A stretch of DNA of 5,148 nucleotides from a bacterium UBA2219 (GTDB taxonomy: Bacteria > Desulfobacterota > Deferrimicrobia > Deferrimicrobiales > Deferrimicrobiaceae): positions 288-5,435 of the forward strand of contig DCUH01000018.1 of assembly GCA_002327765.1 (NCBI GenBank). Reading direction: 5' to 3'. The notes under the pieces are model-generated. The model was not told the origin of the DNA. It saw only the letters and a list, made by a program, of their open reading frames with translations, and made no database searches. The position numbers and the translations under genes are program-made. Shown here piece after piece: positions 4,373-5,148 of this stretch. Position 1 is the first letter of the stretch; every line of letters begins with the position of its first letter.

Positions 4373-4924
4373 TCACTGTCCGAGCATGCCCCTGGCCAGC
4401 CCCGCGTCCGCCGGCTTCTCCCCGAACCAGATCAGCAGCACCGCCCGCGCCAGCGCCGGGTTGCGGACCGTGCCCAGGATTTTCCCGTTGTGCGCCGCCG
4501 AGACCGTGCCGTCCGCGCCCATCGAGACGTCCACCGTGTCCCCCGCCCGGAAATCGGACGTGAACCAGGAAAGGAACGCCCTGGCGTCCGCCGTCTGCGC
4601 CACGTCGGGCGAGTTGTTCGCGAGCCCCTCCGCGAACGCCTCGACGATCTTCTCCTTCTCCACCTTCTTGTAGACGAAGGTCATCCGGACGTGCTTGTCG
4701 CCCGCGTCCTTGAGCAGCTCTTCCCGGGAGGCCGCCTTCCGCTCCAGGTAGAGCGCCCCGACGTACACCTTGATCACGAGCTTCTTCCGGATCCCCGTCC
4801 CGTTGAGCACCAGCGTCTTCTGGCCCGCGGACACCGTCGGGGCGATTTCGACTCCCGCGACCTCCAGGCCGTACGCCTCCGACGACATCAAAAGGAAACA
4901 CAGCGCGACGACGAGCTTTCGCAT
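4373..4924 (-). CDS. secreted chalcone-isomerase-like domain protein
   Basis: This is a 183-residue exported protein. Residues 1-19 form a signal peptide: Arg-Lys, a hydrophobic core VVALCFLL, and a likely cut after AYG. The cysteine in the core is not in a lipobox. The mature part contains LVLNGTGIRKKLVIKVYVGALYL (shown here only as a motif at residues 38-60), an MTFVYKKVEKEKI segment and a C-terminal NGKILGTVRNPALARAVLLI segment. These fit the bacterial chalcone-isomerase-like family (PF16036 type), whose role is poorly known; flavonoid isomerisation is not expected. I start at ATG 4924, preceded by G-rich GGGGGT; a longer frame from 4987 would run through the intergenic region and hide the signal peptide. 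It is convergent with the MerR gene with a 13-bp gap. Confidence 0.85.
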   Translation of the reverse strand: MRKLVVALCFLLMSSEAYGLEVAGVEIAPTVSAGQKTLVLNGTGIRKKLVIKVYVGALYLERKAASREELLKDAGDKHVRMTFVYKKVEKEKIVEAFAEGLANNSPDVAQTADARAFLSWFTSDFRAGDTVDVSMGADGTVSAAHNGKILGTVRNPALARAVLLIWFGEKPADAGLARGMLGQ

Positions 4925-4952
4925 CCCCCACCCCCGGCGTTGATGTGAACAG

Positions 4953-4958
4953 ATAATA
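4953..4958 (-). promoter_or_regulatory. possible -10 box of the chalcone-isomerase-like gene
   Basis: TATTAT on the minus strand lies about 30 bases before the ATG at 4924, in a small A/T-rich patch. No matching -35 box is visible 16-18 bases upstream, where the sequence is GC-rich, so the assignment is weak. Confidence 0.3.
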
Positions 4959-4978
4959 CTACAGGCGGCCTGCCGGGC

Positions 4979-5057
4979 GGGGGACACTCTATCCCTACGC
5001 CTGAACTGGGGGGGGACACTCTTTCCCTCCGCCCCTGTAAAACCAAGAGTGTCCCCC
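4979..5057. repeat. REP-like repeat cluster (GGGGGACACTCTT family)
   Basis: GGGGGACACTCT occurs at 4979-4990 and again, as GGGGGACACTCTT, at 5011-5023, a 32-bp period. The following bases are also related (ATCCCTACGCC and TTCCCTCCGCC). An exact inverted copy, AAGAGTGTCCCCC, lies at 5045-5057 and could pair with the second copy across a 21-base loop. Motifs of this kind are, as I recall, common beside REP-associated tyrosine transposase genes in Deltaproteobacteria; no such gene is in the window, but one may lie just to the right. Confidence 0.75.
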
Positions 5058-5101
5058 GAAACCGCTCGCCCCTATATCGATAGCTTTCCCGTACGTACCT
5101 T

Positions 5102-5125
5102 CCGCAGAGAAGTTCTCCTCTGTGG
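5102..5125. repeat. hairpin at the right edge
   Basis: CCGCAGAG (5102-5109) pairs with CTCTGTGG (5118-5125) with one wobble around an 8-base loop. It follows two short palindromes, TATCGATA (5075-5082) and GTACGTAC (5091-5098). No T-tract follows on either strand. It may belong to the same mobile repeat structure as the cluster just to the left. No gene is visible in 4925-5148. Confidence 0.4.
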
Positions 5126-5148
5126 CCGGTCAGTCATTTCATCTTGTG

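Noticed and set aside
4925..4987. N-terminal extension of the chalcone-isomerase-like protein to 204 residues
   Set aside because: It would bury an obvious signal peptide and run into the repeat cluster.

Overview
The window looks like a GC-rich chromosomal segment of a Deltaproteobacteria-like (Geobacter-type) bacterium. This is an inference from the strong G/C third-position bias, the SRP RNA / serine tRNA / tadA neighbourhood and the GGGGGACACTCTT repeats at the right edge. No marker gene fixes the taxonomy. All protein genes seen are ordinary chromosomal genes; no defence system, prophage, CRISPR array or biosynthetic cluster is visible.

Left part (1-626): an RNA-gene zone. The window opens inside an SRP RNA (4.5S, ffs) gene on the minus strand, cut just after its GGAA tetraloop. 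About 400 bases further right is a complete tRNA-Ser(CGA) on the minus strand with encoded CCA and a strong sigma70-type promoter. Between them is a protein-free stretch with two plus-strand copies of a tRNA-Ser-like 3' end. One forms a perfect 30-bp inverted repeat with the real tRNA; the other is degenerate. The stretch also holds a nested-hairpin sequence ending in a T-tract, which could be an unrecognised RNA.

Middle and right part (627-4924): seven tightly packed protein genes that repeatedly change strand. They are cardiolipin synthase (+), tRNA adenosine deaminase tadA (-), GTP cyclohydrolase I folE (+) with a bcp/PrxQ peroxiredoxin (+) 13 bp downstream, a small DUF2892-type membrane protein (-), a LiuR-like MerR regulator (+) with a palindrome over its own -10 box, and a secreted chalcone-isomerase-like protein (-). 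The three convergent junctions have 13-bp gaps or a 6-bp overlap, so there is no room for ordinary terminators.

Right edge (4925-5148): no gene; it holds a short REP-like repeat cluster (two direct copies and one inverted copy of GGGGGACACTCT) and a further hairpin.

Functionally the genes are housekeeping: protein targeting (SRP RNA), decoding (tRNA-Ser, TadA), membrane lipid synthesis (cls), pterin supply for folate and possibly queuosine (folE), and peroxide detoxification (bcp). The most unusual material is the tRNA-derived repeat zone at 189-515 and the dyad operator in front of the MerR gene.
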